A DNA stretch of 64,000 nucleotides from Varroa destructor (Eukaryota > Arthropoda > Arachnida > Mesostigmata > Varroidae), in assembly GCF_002443255.2 (NCBI RefSeq), contig NW_019211455.1:39971449-40035448 (forward strand). Direction: 5' to 3'. The position numbers and the translations under genes were made by a program. Shown here piece by piece: positions 23,601-35,734 of the stretch; the stretch's first letter is position 1; every line of letters begins with the position of its first letter. The notes below the pieces were generated by a model, which saw only the letters and a program-made list of their open reading frames with translations, made no database searches and was not told the origin of the DNA.

Positions 23601-24750
23601 GCTTTATAGTTCTAATACGGCAAAACTTCGGCATGACTAGTCGATAGTGTGCGGCCACGGTCCAGCTTAATGGCGCTGGCCGTTTTAGAGCAGTTTCAAA
23701 CGAGTTGATATTAATGACAAAGCACAGAAGTTAGCCTGCTCAGGTTCTTAACAAATACTACAAAGGCAATGGCGAAAGGCTTAGCAGATCAAGGAACAAC
23801 AAAGACAACGACAACAACATGTGGCCATGTTCGGACGTCTAAAGACTGTCGCTGTTTAAGAATATAAATCAGCCTGAATACATTAGAGTATGGGTGAGCG
23901 GATGCAGGAGGCTCTCATGTAGACGCCAAACGAAGATAAAGAGAAGGCACTGTGTGTACTAAAGGAAGTAAAATAGGGGAAGTGTATTATAACTTCTATA
24001 GGAAATTATACAGACGCATCGTCAGTTTTGACGCGTAAAAACGGATGCTCGCTGCAACAGACAAACTGATGATCTAGCGATCTATATATACAGAGTTGAC
24101 AGTATTAATTCGGGCACATCGAAGTGAGACGATGTTTAATCCAGAAATGCTTCTGGTGGATTTAAGGTCGCTCTCCCTACAGGCTCAATGTGTGCCGTAC
24201 GCGTTTTGGGTTGAATTGCAGTGCAGATGAACGGTTTTGCGAATGACAGCGCTTGGGTGCATGTAAACTGTACGCGAAAGATGCTATAGATCTTCAATAG
24301 AAATCTTCGTTTTCTTCAAAGATGTCTACCTGCAATCATAAATCTTCATTTAAGTTTTTATTTACGATGGTCAAAGTGTTCGCGTTCGCTTGTACTGACC
24401 AGCATGCGGGTACGATTTCTATAACAGTGACCTTAACGGCCAAATGAATTCATCAATTGTATTTATGGAGATGTGCCGCACAATTCCAGATCTGGATGGT
24501 TGATAGAAAAGAAAACTAATAACAATTTCTCGTCTCCCGAATGGTTGTGGAAAGAAGAATATACAGTGAAAATTGACGCCTTGTACTCATTAAGGAAATA
24601 TTTGATAGGCAGGAACGAAATAGGCCGCGTGCTTTTTGCGTGGTCACATACATTTCATTATCACAGCGAGTATCGATTAAATAAAAAAATTTTACGCCGC
24701 AGCGTCCAACGATCAACACTTCTTCGGCTTATTGACACTACTAGATTAAT
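20670..24750. other. Unassigned AT-rich sequence
   Basis: No gene supported. It contains an imperfect TA-rich tract at 22545-22599. The minus frames at 22252-22927 are short and butt against one another without splice signals that I can defend. Confidence 0.5.
22545..22599. repeat. Degenerate TA-rich tract
   Basis: Runs of TA interrupted by single substitutions and by the insert ACACC. It reads as an aged TA microsatellite. Confidence 0.85.
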
Positions 24751-24769
24751 AAACGAGATACGCGCTAGC

Positions 24770-24801
24770 GTTTATTTTTTTGCTTTGATCTGCAGGTAAG
24801 A
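24770..24801 (+). promoter_or_regulatory. Candidate recursive splice site (zero-length exon)
   Basis: A T-rich tract (TTTATTTTTTTGCTTTGAT) runs into CTGCAG at 24790-24795, and GTAAGA follows at once (24796-24801). The site is therefore a near-consensus 3' splice site fused to a near-consensus 5' splice site. Branch-like words such as TTAAT lie about 40 nt upstream. Zero-nucleotide exons of this form are known ratchet points for stepwise removal of long introns in Drosophila and vertebrates. No AATAAA or long open frame flanks it, as expected inside an intron. Confidence 0.4.
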
Positions 24802-27800
24802 CCCGTGGACAGAATAATGGAAGCGTTGCCAAGCTGCACTTTGATATCTAGCTTGAGGTAGGGGTACGACGAACTTTGCTCCTCTGCCCAGCTATCTGTG
24901 CCTGGGAAGACTGGCTCGCAAGGCTAACAAGCGAAGGAACTGACATCGGATTAGTTGTGTAAACCTGCAGAGGTCGACTTGTACCACCTCGGCACGATCT
25001 GACCCTAGCAAATTGCGTGATGAAAAGAGCAAACTCTGAATTTCGGCGCGTAAGGGCTCTTCGTAGCGGAGGTGCTTTGTCAGGCAGACACAGATACTGA
25101 TGTCTAAATTCCCCAATATGCAGACCCTACGAGCGACAAACGACTGGGGCATCTGCGCTATGTTATGATAGAAGCCGCATAACGGCTTATGTGTTTGTTA
25201 TTGAGTATGAATGTGGAACTTTAGTAATTGTCAGTATGAACCGTAATATTGCAGTTATTTAAATCGTATTATGGAAAATTGGCAGGTCAGTATTAGTCGG
25301 GCCTACATTTTTTTTTTAATTTTTATTTGATATCAGTGGTCCCGTACCAACGAAGAGTTAGTTTTAGTCATGCTGTCCGGGCCGATTATGTCTTGTAAGT
25401 AAAACATACGACCTAATATGTGTTTGAACAAACCTAGAGTAAACAATATCAACCGCAATGGTTTATGATTTTGGTGCTAATAATGTATATGGGACGACCG
25501 TTCCGCCATCGGATCAAAAATTGTGATGGGCCCCCAGCTTAGAACCCAGAAAGAGCTAAAGCCTGAGCAGTTCGGCTGTGTGCGGATCTTAACTTTCACG
25601 TCATTATTACGACTAGCGCCACCACGAAAGCCTGCAGAAGCAGCCAGATATGTATGGGCATGACTGATGTTTCGGAAATTCCAAAAAAAACAGTTAGTTT
25701 TTTAAAATTATTGAAACGACAGCATATTCGTAGGATCGGACTCTGCGAAAATAATTTTTCTATTCCGCTCTATGGGACATGACACCACAATCTGCAACGG
25801 TCGCCGTTTGCTACTGAGATACCTGACCTTTCCCGCAAGAGACATAGATGTAGAATATCCGGAAAAGAAATCTGTCGAAGAAACGATGTCAACCTTGTTT
25901 GACATGCCTAATTGAGCCGGCTGACACTTTTTCATCACTGGCATCATTCTCGATATTAAACTGTTGTTGCACTACCGTCACCAGCTGCTGAGGGTCAGTT
26001 ACGTATGAATTTACAAAGCAAATCGTTTAGCTGATCCGAGTGGGGTGCGGCACAAATATTAAGCCAGCTGAACAACTGTCAGGTGATGACAAAACTGATG
26101 ATGCGTGATAGCCTTTAATATCGGGTGACTTGATCGTAGAATAGGGGGTAACAGTCATAGTCGTGATTACTCAAACTTTCGTAGACATGTCCCTCGGTTC
26201 GGCCCTTTTCGATGAGACTAATTGTTTGGTTTTTTTTCGGAATAGCTCTTTGTGCAGTGGCTTTTACTTTGTTTGTTTTATAGCCACTCGACAACGACCC
26301 GATCATCGCCCTTACTCACTCGATCCGTTCGACTCTTTGTTGTACATGAATTTAATAACTAATTTTTGTAGCTTCGTTTAGGAGATATTGCATAGACTAG
26401 GGAGATGCTCAGATTTGCCAGTACTACTAGCCAGTGTGGATCCAATGGATCTTTAATATAAATGTACACAACGTCATAATCGTCTTTGGCTTACACTTAT
26501 AAAGATAATGAGGAACAGATAAAGAAAGCGGTAGTGAGTTACAGAGCAGGGAAGAGTAGGGAACCTCCAGAAGGAAGAAGAACTAGTGGTGAGTAGATGA
26601 GGCAAAAGCTAGAAAATCGAAATCTCATAGTATTAGGCCTTCTCCTACGGCGGTGTGGCCGTTTCGTCGGGCCAACTGTGGAGAGCAAGCTGTTTTGATT
26701 GGTTTGGGAGAGCCTCGATTCCTAGGGCGTTTCGGGCTTATAAGGAAGTTGGTTGGTTGCAGGAGCTGGCATCGGCTTTTCGATGCGCGCAATGGAACCC
26801 CCGGACTGCTCGATGGTAATGGCGTACTGCCGCCGGATGTTTGCTCCACAATGCCCCCCAATGTTGAGGGGCGAAACGATGCCAGCAACGGTGGCGGCAG
26901 GGGCAAGAGTTGAGGCAAACTAGCGGCCACGAGAACAGTCGATGGGTTCCATTAATATCTATCAGGTGCACTTGACGCTGCGGCAGCTACTAACTGCCGG
27001 AGCCATCGCCTCTACCCCTCAATAGTCGACAGTCAAGGGGATGGTCGGTCCCAAACTGATTTATTAACCATCAGAAGAGTTGCTGCTGGCTCGCGGATCA
27101 ACGAAAAAAAAGGAGCGAAGGGTGGCAACTATCGGGGCCAGCAAGTCGATAAGGTGCGATAAAGCAAAAGTAGACCAGGATATAGCATAGACAACAGTAG
27201 CAGCAGTATAGAATAGAGGCTATATCTGAATGGCTCAGTAGGTCGGCTGCTGCCGAAAGCCGCCATTGTGAAGGACTTCAGGACGACTTTGCTTAACAGA
27301 CATGCTAGCTAGACTCCATGCTGCCGAGATGCTGATGAGCATAGAAGATCTTTGAGGGCAGAAACAAAAGCATTTTCAATTCAAAATTTTTATTTTAAAC
27401 TCAAGTAAATATTTTTAATGTTTAACAGTGTTATTAAACCAAGTATACACCCACTTGGCCAATGCGCTTTTGCCGTCTTTCTGGTAACACCATAAATTCA
27501 TCACTGCAGAGCTTCTATGGTTTCTGACCGAAACAAGTGATATTTGCATCTTTCTATTGAACGTATGCTAACGCCATGAAGGTAATTCTACAGAGACCGA
27601 AGTAGGTGGTAGTCTGATGGTCCAGGTTGTAAGGCGGATGCATTAAAATCTCTCATCAAATCCCTTCAACTTTTCTTGGATACGTATGCGGGGACAGGTA
27701 CTGTCATAGTGTCAGGTGTTCACTATTCTCGGTCCATTTTTTCAATGGCTTCATATTTTACTAGTTGTTAATAGTAAAGGTTTAAATCAATCGTTCTGTC

Positions 27801-28509
27801 AGGCCATAGCAACCCATAACCCTCAAGGTTTTTTGCCCACCTTACTAACACACATGGCATTACTTTCTTCGGCGATTGTGTGGGCTTTGCCACAAACTGT
27901 AGAGCACATTGTTTGATTTTGTTTTATTTGTTTATTGTTATTGGATGTGATTCACTCTTCACCAGCTGTGGTCAATCGCGCCAAAGCAATGGTTCCCGAA
28001 ATTTCACTGCAGTTCTATAGAGTCTCGCAGATGGAAATACGATCGAGTAGACTGATTTTGCATAACACCCAAACGTCAAGCTTTTTTATAGCCAGCTTTC
28101 TTCAAACGGTTTAAAGCTGTTTAATGGTAGATATTAAGCGTCTTCGCGATATCGTGGCTATACACCTGTCGGTACTAATAGAAGACTGAATGTTTTATAT
28201 TATAACACTTGTTAAGCTGGATGCCCAAGCTGATTTCTGTTGGCAACTACTTCATGGAACGAAAATACAAGTCGTGATAATAGTATCTAGACGCTGTATT
28301 AAGCGTTACAAGATCGGCTATACAAATCGTATGGCGACGCTCGCACTTTTCTGTATTCCTCTGAGCGAATGTGAACATCTATTTATAGGTTACGGTTACT
28401 GATAGCCCTTTGTTTAGCGTATGGAAAATCAGCGGATTTTGTCGATTTTGCAGTGGACTCACGTCCACGACCAACATTGTTAAACATTAAACATTTCTTT
28501 TTTCTATAG
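24802..28509. other. Unassigned sequence
   Basis: No gene supported. A locally G+C-rich patch near 26640-26940 keeps frames open on both strands at once, which is a composition effect. Nothing else stands out. Confidence 0.5.
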
Positions 28510-28646
28510 AATAAATTACTTGCCTTCCATATTCTTTCCAGTTACCGGCTACAAAGGAACATTTAGTACTTGGCGATTTTGTTTTAAATCTACCTTACCT
28601 GTTTTCTCTATGTTTAGGTTGGTCGTCTCGGTTCTCACCACAATGA
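28510..28646 (+). other. Tandem strong acceptors with a short open tail
   Basis: Two good plus-strand 3' splice sites lie 32 nt apart: TTTCTTTTTTCTATAG ending at 28509 and CCTTCCATATTCTTTCCAG ending at 28541. After the second, a frame of 34 codons beginning LPATKEHLVLGDFV is open to a TGA at 28644-28646. This could be an alternative-acceptor terminal exon, but no AATAAA follows and the exon is too short to test by codon use. Confidence 0.15.
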
Positions 28647-28931
28647 ACCGAAGTTATTACATAATTATTAGATATTTTATATAAAATCGATCCATCTTTT
28701 TATTCCGGTCGTTCTCCTCCATCGTCTACTTAGAAAGCAAGGGCATTATCACCCAGCAAGCCCTTAACGGCATTGAATTACTCATGCTTTAAACATGGCG
28801 ATTCCTTGTGACAACCAGCTCCTTTTCCCTATATTGCTTACCCTAAGTTTAGTTCTGTCGGCTTCTTCCCTTTGCTACATCCTCTCTTCCATCTTTGTCG
28901 AAGTATATCCTTGTGCCGCATTTCGACGCGC

Positions 28932-28954
28932 GATCTAGATTCCTGATCTAGATC
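28932..28954. repeat. Direct repeat of GATCTAGAT
   Basis: Two 9-bp copies (28932-28940 and 28945-28953) are separated by four bases. The second is part of the palindrome GATCTAGATC. No function can be assigned. Confidence 0.8.
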
Positions 28955-29566
28955 TGACGACTTTGACCGCTACTTCTGCTCTCGGCCACGCACCTATGCA
29001 GATTCATTGTACGCTATTCGCAATTTCATTTCCACATCGGTGTTCGACGAGCGTACCTCATCACGATACCTCGCTCACTTCGACGCCATTCACGATCCTT
29101 GTCGGTTTCGACTGCTGTTTCTGCTGTGAAGTGGTCGGCCCTTCAGCTAACTTTTATGGCGTGTTGCTGCAGGCGTTCTCGAACCGGCCTGATCAGCTAG
29201 TGTTGCTATGATGTATCTAAAGGCGATGACCCTGGCTCCGACACCAGCAATGGTGATCGCCGCATGGACAGAGGCTTGATTGTTGAAAGAGTGGCCCCGA
29301 TGGTACTTCATAACAAGGCGAAGGTAGATGGATAGACAGGCAAGCAGGTCGGCCCGCCGATAGGAAAGCAAGTAAGCCAGCTCTGGCTTTAGCCACGTAG
29401 TGGCAAGGGGGGCTAAAACGAGACGACCAGGCGCGAAATGAGGTCGCCCGTTGCTCGCTGTGAATGTTGGATCTGAAAGTAAATTTCATTGTTTCTTTTA
29501 CCTTTCTGCTGTGACTGCTGTTGTCTCTGTGGAACTCGATTTCGATATTTTTTTGCCTTTTTCCAG

Positions 29567-29651
29567 GCACGCGAAAGAGAAGACGTTAGGTAGCAGAAAA
29601 ACGATGCTGGATGCGTTTGAACACTTGGAACACTGGGTTGTGAAGATCTAG
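29567..29651 (+). CDS. Candidate terminal coding exon behind a very strong acceptor
   Basis: The acceptor is among the best in the window: an almost pure pyrimidine tract (ATTTTTTTGCCTTTTTCCAG) with AG at 29565-29566. The exon would begin G CAC GCG AAA and read 27 codons to TAG at 29649-29651. The peptide is hydrophilic and helix-prone (KTMLDAFEHLEHWVVKI at its end). Third-position G+C over the 27 codons is about 63%. No AATAAA lies close behind the stop, and no upstream partner exon was identified, so this may be an isolated pseudo-acceptor. Function unknown. Confidence 0.22.
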
Positions 29652-31334
29652 AAATTTCGTTCTTCGTTTTGCTACCGCTCCTGCCATCACAGGAGATGCG
29701 GCTGTTAATTCTTCTGACGGGTAGGCCAATCCGATGAAGATTGATGAAGGTTGCTTGCGCGATATTAGCTCCTCATATAGTTAGGCTTTACTACCTCCTC
29801 GATCTGCTGTAGTATGCTAGTTGGTGGATAATTGAGGAAAGGCAATGCAGCGCGAAGAAGAGGCGGGTAGGCATGACAGAATCGTCTGTTCTTGTTTGAT
29901 AGGATACGTATAGATCTCTATCGCTGACATTCAGAGGGGAGCAGTAGCTTTAAAAGACACTTGTGACGTTATGTTTACAGTGTGAACACATTCATTCTGT
30001 ATTTTAGAGATACATTATTCAGTTTATCTATAATTTTGCATTAACCTACCTACAAGCGCAACCCACTGGACATAGTGGAGGTGGCAATAAATGGGACTCG
30101 TATAATCGTAGTCTGCGACTGCCTATGCAATGAGAAGATATAAACAGCGTGGGAATTCAGACTGCGCATAGATCTCTATTATATATCTGCACCAGTTGAG
30201 TCGGATTAGGTTATATTAGGTCGAGTTAGAATATAGGAAGATTAGTCAAGGAAAAAATAGTTAGCATCGACATATGTGACCAACGGCGGATTGGTTGTAG
30301 ATAGATGTATAACTCAACAGATACCTATCCGCTGTGATTAAAACGGGTCTGTTGGCGACAGCAATGATTGTTACGGCCGTTCAAGCGGCAGCGAAATTCA
30401 CGGTGATGAATGTCTCGTTCGCTGGTTACTAATTATATACGACCGTTTTTAATGGCTCCATTGTATAATAGAATGTTTATTCGACTAAAAGACCTTATGA
30501 GAGTTAGGCTAGGTTCTTAGGTTAGGAAATAGAAATTCAAAGGCATTTTGTTCAATCAGTGTAATCAGCGGAAACAAGGCTAGAAACACATTTACTTAGA
30601 GTGTAGGTCATCATTGACACGTAACATTTACTTGATGAATAGTAAGATCACAGATTGCTTTTTGTATAAACGTTCATCACGTAATATTGTGGAAAGCAAC
30701 TGGGCTTTGAGGTTACCTTTGCCACTTGTGGGGCGCCTTAGTACAGTATAGCAAAGACAAACTGATTATGTAGGCGTCGAAGAATATCGGGGCTATTTAG
30801 CGTACGACTTTCCATTTCCTGTAGTGTTTCGCAAAGGCACACTGTAGTCAGGTGGATAGATATATCAAAATGCTCCCAATAACTACGCGGATTAAGCTGG
30901 ATAAAAGTCTCTTGCCTAGTAAACGTCGACAGGCGTAGTCAACACTCAGACGCTCATAATACTAATACAGTACTTAAGCTATTTAAAATTAATGTCGACA
31001 AATATCATATGTACGCCTATTTTTGCTTCGCCCATTGCGAAGGCAGGAGGCAGAGTAAAACGATTTTAACCCTTTATATATAAAAAAAAAAAAATAGCGA
31101 GGAACTTTTTGGAAGACAAACTATTTCTTTTGTATTTATTTTTCTTAGAAAGTCTTAGTCTCGTCGATTCAATTTCGGAGCAACAAGTTTACAAATGATA
31201 TGTCTCTGTCCTTCGCTTCTTACTCGTGTGGTCTTTGCTTCCCCTGTTCGTTGTCTTTTGTTGAATGGTCGGGCAAACTAGATGGGTGTTGGGGTAAAGA
31301 CAGCGCAGTCTGGCGCTCAAATTTTGTTGTTTTT
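29652..31334. other. Unassigned sequence with scattered TTAGG words
   Basis: No gene supported. TTAGG words occur at about 30205-30220 and 30500-30525, but they are dispersed and not tandem. An A13-type run is near 31082-31094. Confidence 0.5.
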
Positions 31335-31358
31335 TGCTGCTGCTGCTGCTGCTGCTGC
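31335..31358 (+). repeat. (TGC)8 trinucleotide repeat
   Basis: Eight perfect TGC units. Read on the minus strand the run gives GCA repeats, which appear as poly-Ser, poly-Ala or poly-Gln depending on frame. No supported gene covers it, so a homopeptide should not be inferred. Confidence 0.95.
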
Positions 31359-33202
31359 GGACCTCTCGCAACCGACTCCCTTTTCTCAAATGACTTACAA
31401 CTGATAATAACAATAGCGACGGCAATACAGAGGGCATAAATTGTCGTGTATGTGTACCCTGTTTGGCATGAACGTTCGAATCACGTTCTTATGGTGCAAT
31501 TGACTGGTGCACCGGCTATTGTATTTGTTTCTGCTGCTGCTGTCAAATTAAAATCATACTCGTGCCTCCGGGGCTTGCTGCCTTTGTTAATTCCACGTTT
31601 CCGGATTAGTGAGCCAGCTAGAATGCGTGTATTTAAAACGTACATTTTTTTTCGAAGGCGACCACGGAGCCCATCATGGAACCCGATTAATTTAGTAGTG
31701 AAAAGTATGGATGAGTATCCGTGCTCGTTGACGTGATAGCTAAGAAGAGTATTGTTTAGCCAATAAACTGATAAATAAGACTCTACTGGCAGATAGTATC
31801 AATGCAATCGATTCTTGGACCCACTATGAAAACTTACATACGTTCTCTAAACCCAGTGTGAAAACTACTAGTTAATAATATGTATATTTTAACCATATTT
31901 TGTTAACCCATTGCTGAGGCAATTAACGTTAGTAATTGATCTTCATCGCAAAGGCAAAAGTAATAGTTTTCCTCTAGTCTCCTGAAGCTCTTCCTGCGGC
32001 TGGAATTTTGCATGGAAGATTCTCCTACTCTTTCAAAGCAGTTTCTTCTCGACATTTAGTAATTGATCTAATGGCTAAGAATTGGCGTACTCCACGGTTG
32101 CCGCTACAGTACGGAAGCGTCAGTCACAATAAGCAAACGTCAGCGACAGTCCGAACGTTTTATATACATTTCTTATATATATATATATGTATATAATATA
32201 GAATTATAGAATGGATTTTTATATGTTTATATAGAACTTTTTAAATGTATTTCCGACTCTGTCCGGCCACTAATTCCTTTACAAGCAAATGATAAGCGCA
32301 GTCTCTGAATTGCTCTCCCTCCCTCGATCTCTCCCTAAATGTTTTGCTCTGCTTTTTTTCTACTTTTTTCAAAAAAGATCGTCAAAGGAATGCAAAGGTA
32401 CCTATCACTGTAACCGTGGGGAATTGCACCCAGCTTTCAGTTTCGTCTCGGCGATCTTTATTATTGTACGGAAAAATCCCGTTTTTCTACAGCTGGTTTA
32501 TGAAGAAAATGGGAAACCAGCTGCGAGCCGCGCTTTGTCCGACATTGGGTATTCGCTTAGTGTTCGTATGCGTGGGGGTTTTGGTTTGCCAGCCGAGTTC
32601 AATCTGCTGAGTCCGTAGCTCTGTCCAGGGCACACGAATGACGGGCGGAACCAACGATTTGTGGGGCCTGAAGCCGGCCACAAACTTATGGATTGGGTGG
32701 AAATCCACACTCTGCACCGGCGTTTACGTTGCTCAACTGTAGCAACACAGGGAACATGGAAGGGCACATTCGAGTGCCAGGAGTCTTACAGTTAAAGCGC
32801 CATCGTGTATAGTAAACGTGATCCTCTGCACATAGAAGTGTACCAGTATAAAATAGGCCCAATTCTTACGCGCGACTCTCAAACAAACGAGAAAGGAAAA
32901 TAAAGGCAACTCAAAAAAAGAAGGAAAACGAGGTGGAACAAGGAAAAAAGGCGCCAGGAAGTTGTACATCTACGCGCAACAGAGCGGGATTACAAAGTCT
33001 GGCATATTTTCCGCGATTGCAATCTGTAGCCGCCGTCACCATTGCCAGGCTTGGTGCTTTCTTGCACCGTTCTTGCAAAAGCACCTCGCCCGTTCCCATC
33101 CAATCTTAAAATGCCCTATTCTCCTATCGCCTTTTTTCGTCTGCCACCCAACGTTGCTCTGTTTCCATTTTGTGCTCCATTTGGCTTATCGCACAACCTT
33201 TG
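31359..33202. other. Unassigned sequence with a small TA tract
   Basis: No gene supported. A TA-rich tract lies at 32174-32188 inside a broader AT-rich stretch (about 32159-32205). Frames between 32289 and 33100 overlap on both strands and lack splice support. Confidence 0.5.
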
Positions 33203-33253
33203 CTTACTGTTACCGTTGTTGTGAGAACGTTTGTTTTTTGGTGACAGGTACGT
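33203..33253 (+). promoter_or_regulatory. Candidate recursive splice site (zero-length exon)
   Basis: A CTTAC branch-like motif (33203-33207) is followed by a T-rich tract (TTTGTTTTTTGGTGACAG, AG at 33246-33247). GTACGT begins at the next base (33248-33253). Branch-to-AG spacing is 41 nt. The donor half CAG|GTACGT is strong. The acceptor half is weakened by GGTGA just before the CAG. It matches the layout at 24795 and 49161 and is on the same strand. Confidence 0.33.
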
Positions 33254-35040
33254 GCTGCCGGCAAGACGGAGAAAGGTTTGTCTGGCCAAGTAGATGGGAT
33301 AGGGGCGTAAGCTCTAAGAAGATCTGGTCCTTGTTGTCGTTACCGTACATCAAAATGGTCAGCGTTATATCTCACTGTGTGTGTGTGTATTAGATAAGTG
33401 AGATAGGAGGTGACACGCTGTAGTCCTTGGTTGACGGTCCTTGTTGGTTTATTTTCCGGAACTAGCCAAGTAAGGCAAGGTCTGTTAGAAAAAAGCGAAG
33501 ATGTGGATTTAGCGTAGTGCCTCGCTTGCTGCACTTGCCGGCCTATCTAGAAGTATGACGATGCTGCCTTGCAGTAGCATGCAGGCCCTCTATTCCGTGG
33601 TTGACTTCGCGACTAAGGGCTCTTGCACACAGATGCGTTTGCTTCGTGTTTTGTGTGGAGGCCAGTTGAGAGAAACATCTCAATGAAATGGCATCGGCTT
33701 GCGACGGGTTGAAGCTTGAACCTTATAAGAGGGAAGATAAAATACTGCCTTTTCCGTTCTGCCCCGGAATCCTCCGGTTCGGTCATGAAGAGAATGTACT
33801 TCAATGACTCAAACAACACAGGACGTCGAAGACCACTAAGCAGCGTCCACGCAATGCCAAACATCCGTCCAGCAGACGGGGGTACACAGCATCTCGCCAC
33901 ATTGCATGGGGGCGTGGCGATATCTAGAACGTAGAACAAAAAGGGAGTCATCTTTTAGTAGGATAGCAGTACAGGCGCCAAGTAACGAGAATCTGGAACG
34001 GACACTTTTCCGCCATGCTTATGTCTACTGAGTTTGTGAAAGAGCCTTGCAGGAAGAAGGGCCAGCATGTCTATCTTAATCTGATACCGCTGCAGCTGGA
34101 AGTTGAGCATGGAAAAACTGAGCTTTATTGGCTGAATTGTTCGAAAAGATCGGTGAGGGGCGTTCTCTGATCAGAAATGTTTTATACTGCTCTGGATTAC
34201 GCCGTAATGCATCCTCTTATGTAAATTAATGTTTGAGTTATTCAAGTTTAGTTTAGGTTCAGGTGGACAAAATGATAATTAACACATTCGTTCTCGTTCT
34301 TCGTTTTAATTATGAGCGTGGATTTGGAGCGGACCGCTCTTATTTTGTAGCAAAGTTGCTTTCGATTATATGATATTGCCGAGAACATAAGAAAGATAAA
34401 GCGGCCACCTGAAATTTGGTCAGGTTGCATAGCCGCGTACGTCACCAAAACTCCTCTTTCTTCCAGTAATCTAATATCCATATTTCAACAGCATTGGCCG
34501 TCGTTCTCATCCAGACATCATGTGACATCGCTTTTATAGAAATTAGTCTAGGCCTTTTAGGAACACAGAGTTGGCCGGCCAAAAACTCGTTTCAACGCTC
34601 AGAATCGGAAGTTTGCTGTTGGCACGAGAATAGGTAATCTTATTTAGCTGATCCGTAATCGCGAAATTCCGGTGCCAAAGCAGCAGTCGTACGTGCGCAA
34701 CCCTTTAAGTGCAATTCATGCCTTTAAGAAGCGGTTAAAAGTATCCACATCATTCTGTCACTATGTGGTCCCACAAAAACCAAGCGTAGCATCCAGCTAA
34801 TGCTGTTTGGTGCCTAAATCCGTTTGTTACAAAAGATCTTCAGCGATCGTAAAGGCGGTTGGCAGCCCTGTAGCTTCCCTTTTTCACCCTTCCAACTAAA
34901 GCTAACCTCTATGGAAGCATCTATTGTGTGGTGAAGTGTTTCCTCGTTATTTTTTGTCCTACGAAAGACTGGGGCTTACGCTGCAAGGCAGCCTTCGGTA
35001 AAGGCCTGCCAACGTGTGGCTCGCTAGGAACTAGTGGACA
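33254..35040. other. Unassigned sequence
   Basis: No gene supported. The open frames at 33613-33951 (minus) and 33716-33934 (plus) lie over the same bases and neither has splice evidence. Confidence 0.5.
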
Positions 35041-35433
35041 ATGCCTACAGGAACTGAAGCTAGTAGCATCGTGAAAGTCAGCCAATTGCCTTCGGGGGTT
35101 CCTCAAGGGTTTCTCCGGGGCTTCACTAACGACACGAGAACAACTGAGCTGAGTCACTGTGTCGTCGACAATGTTAGAGCTGTGGACGGCGGTAGTGGCA
35201 CTGGAAGCGACAGAGGTAGTGAAACGAGACGAAAACGCCGTCAGCGAAAACGATGCGAAGCAAACGGGCGTCGGGTACGCATAATCCTGAGATTGCTATT
35301 GAATGGCTCTTCTCTTTTCAGAACGATCTCGAGAATGCTCCCGCGTTTCGCTCAATGGCTGGTCGTTTGTTTGATCGAAATAGTCTGCACCGTTATTGCC
35401 TTTCAAGGAGTTTCGAGACTCCTTTTAGTTTAG
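35041..35433 (+). other. 130-codon ATG open frame, unrecognised
   Basis: One of the longer ATG-initiated frames, with A at -3. The middle is Gly/Ser/Arg-rich with a basic run RRKRRQRKR, and the end is hydrophobic (around WLVVCLIEIVCTVIAF). Third-position G+C is near 50%, so codon use gives no support. A possible donor (CGG followed by GTACGC near 35274) suggests that only the first part might be exonic. Length alone is within chance expectation. Confidence 0.15.
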
Positions 35434-35653
35434 CGAGTGATGATTTTTTGCGAGACTGCAAGTCGTGTTATACACGACAGACAAGCCTAAGTGGATAGTG
35501 GGTACGCACCAATACTAGACAGAGAGAGATAAATACGAAAAGGGAACAACATGCAGAGGCTTCAGCTCCTAGATTGCTAGAAGACTCTAAAGTCGTAAGA
35601 ACTAAAAAAGAACAAAATAAATGTCTAAACGCCAACGTCGTCGAAAAACTTAC

Positions 35654-35734
35654 CTAAGCAGTTGTTGCATCAGCTTTGGTCCTGCCGCCTGGCTTCTACA
35701 TCAGGCAGACCTCATTGTTAGCGTCTTCGCCCTC
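35654..35734 (-). other. Candidate non-coding or UTR exon, 81 bp
   Basis: The minus strand has an acceptor (CAGTTTGTCATGATTTACAG, AG at 35736-35735) and a full-consensus donor, TTAG followed by GTAAGT (35653-35648), 81 bp apart. All three frames contain a stop, so if real the exon is UTR or part of a non-coding RNA. The donor is strong, the acceptor moderate. Confidence 0.18.

Noticed and set aside
26625..26930. Overlapping Pro/Ser-rich (minus) and Gly/Arg-rich (plus) frames
   Set aside because: Both strands are open at once because the patch is GC-rich, and neither has splice or start evidence.
30200..30530. TTAGG words suggesting arthropod telomere repeats
   Set aside because: They are scattered and not in tandem, so this is not a telomeric or interstitial telomeric array.
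31189..31439. Poly-Ser and poly-Cys frames over (TGC)8
   Set aside because: The homopeptides come from the trinucleotide repeat, and neither strand shows gene signals around it.
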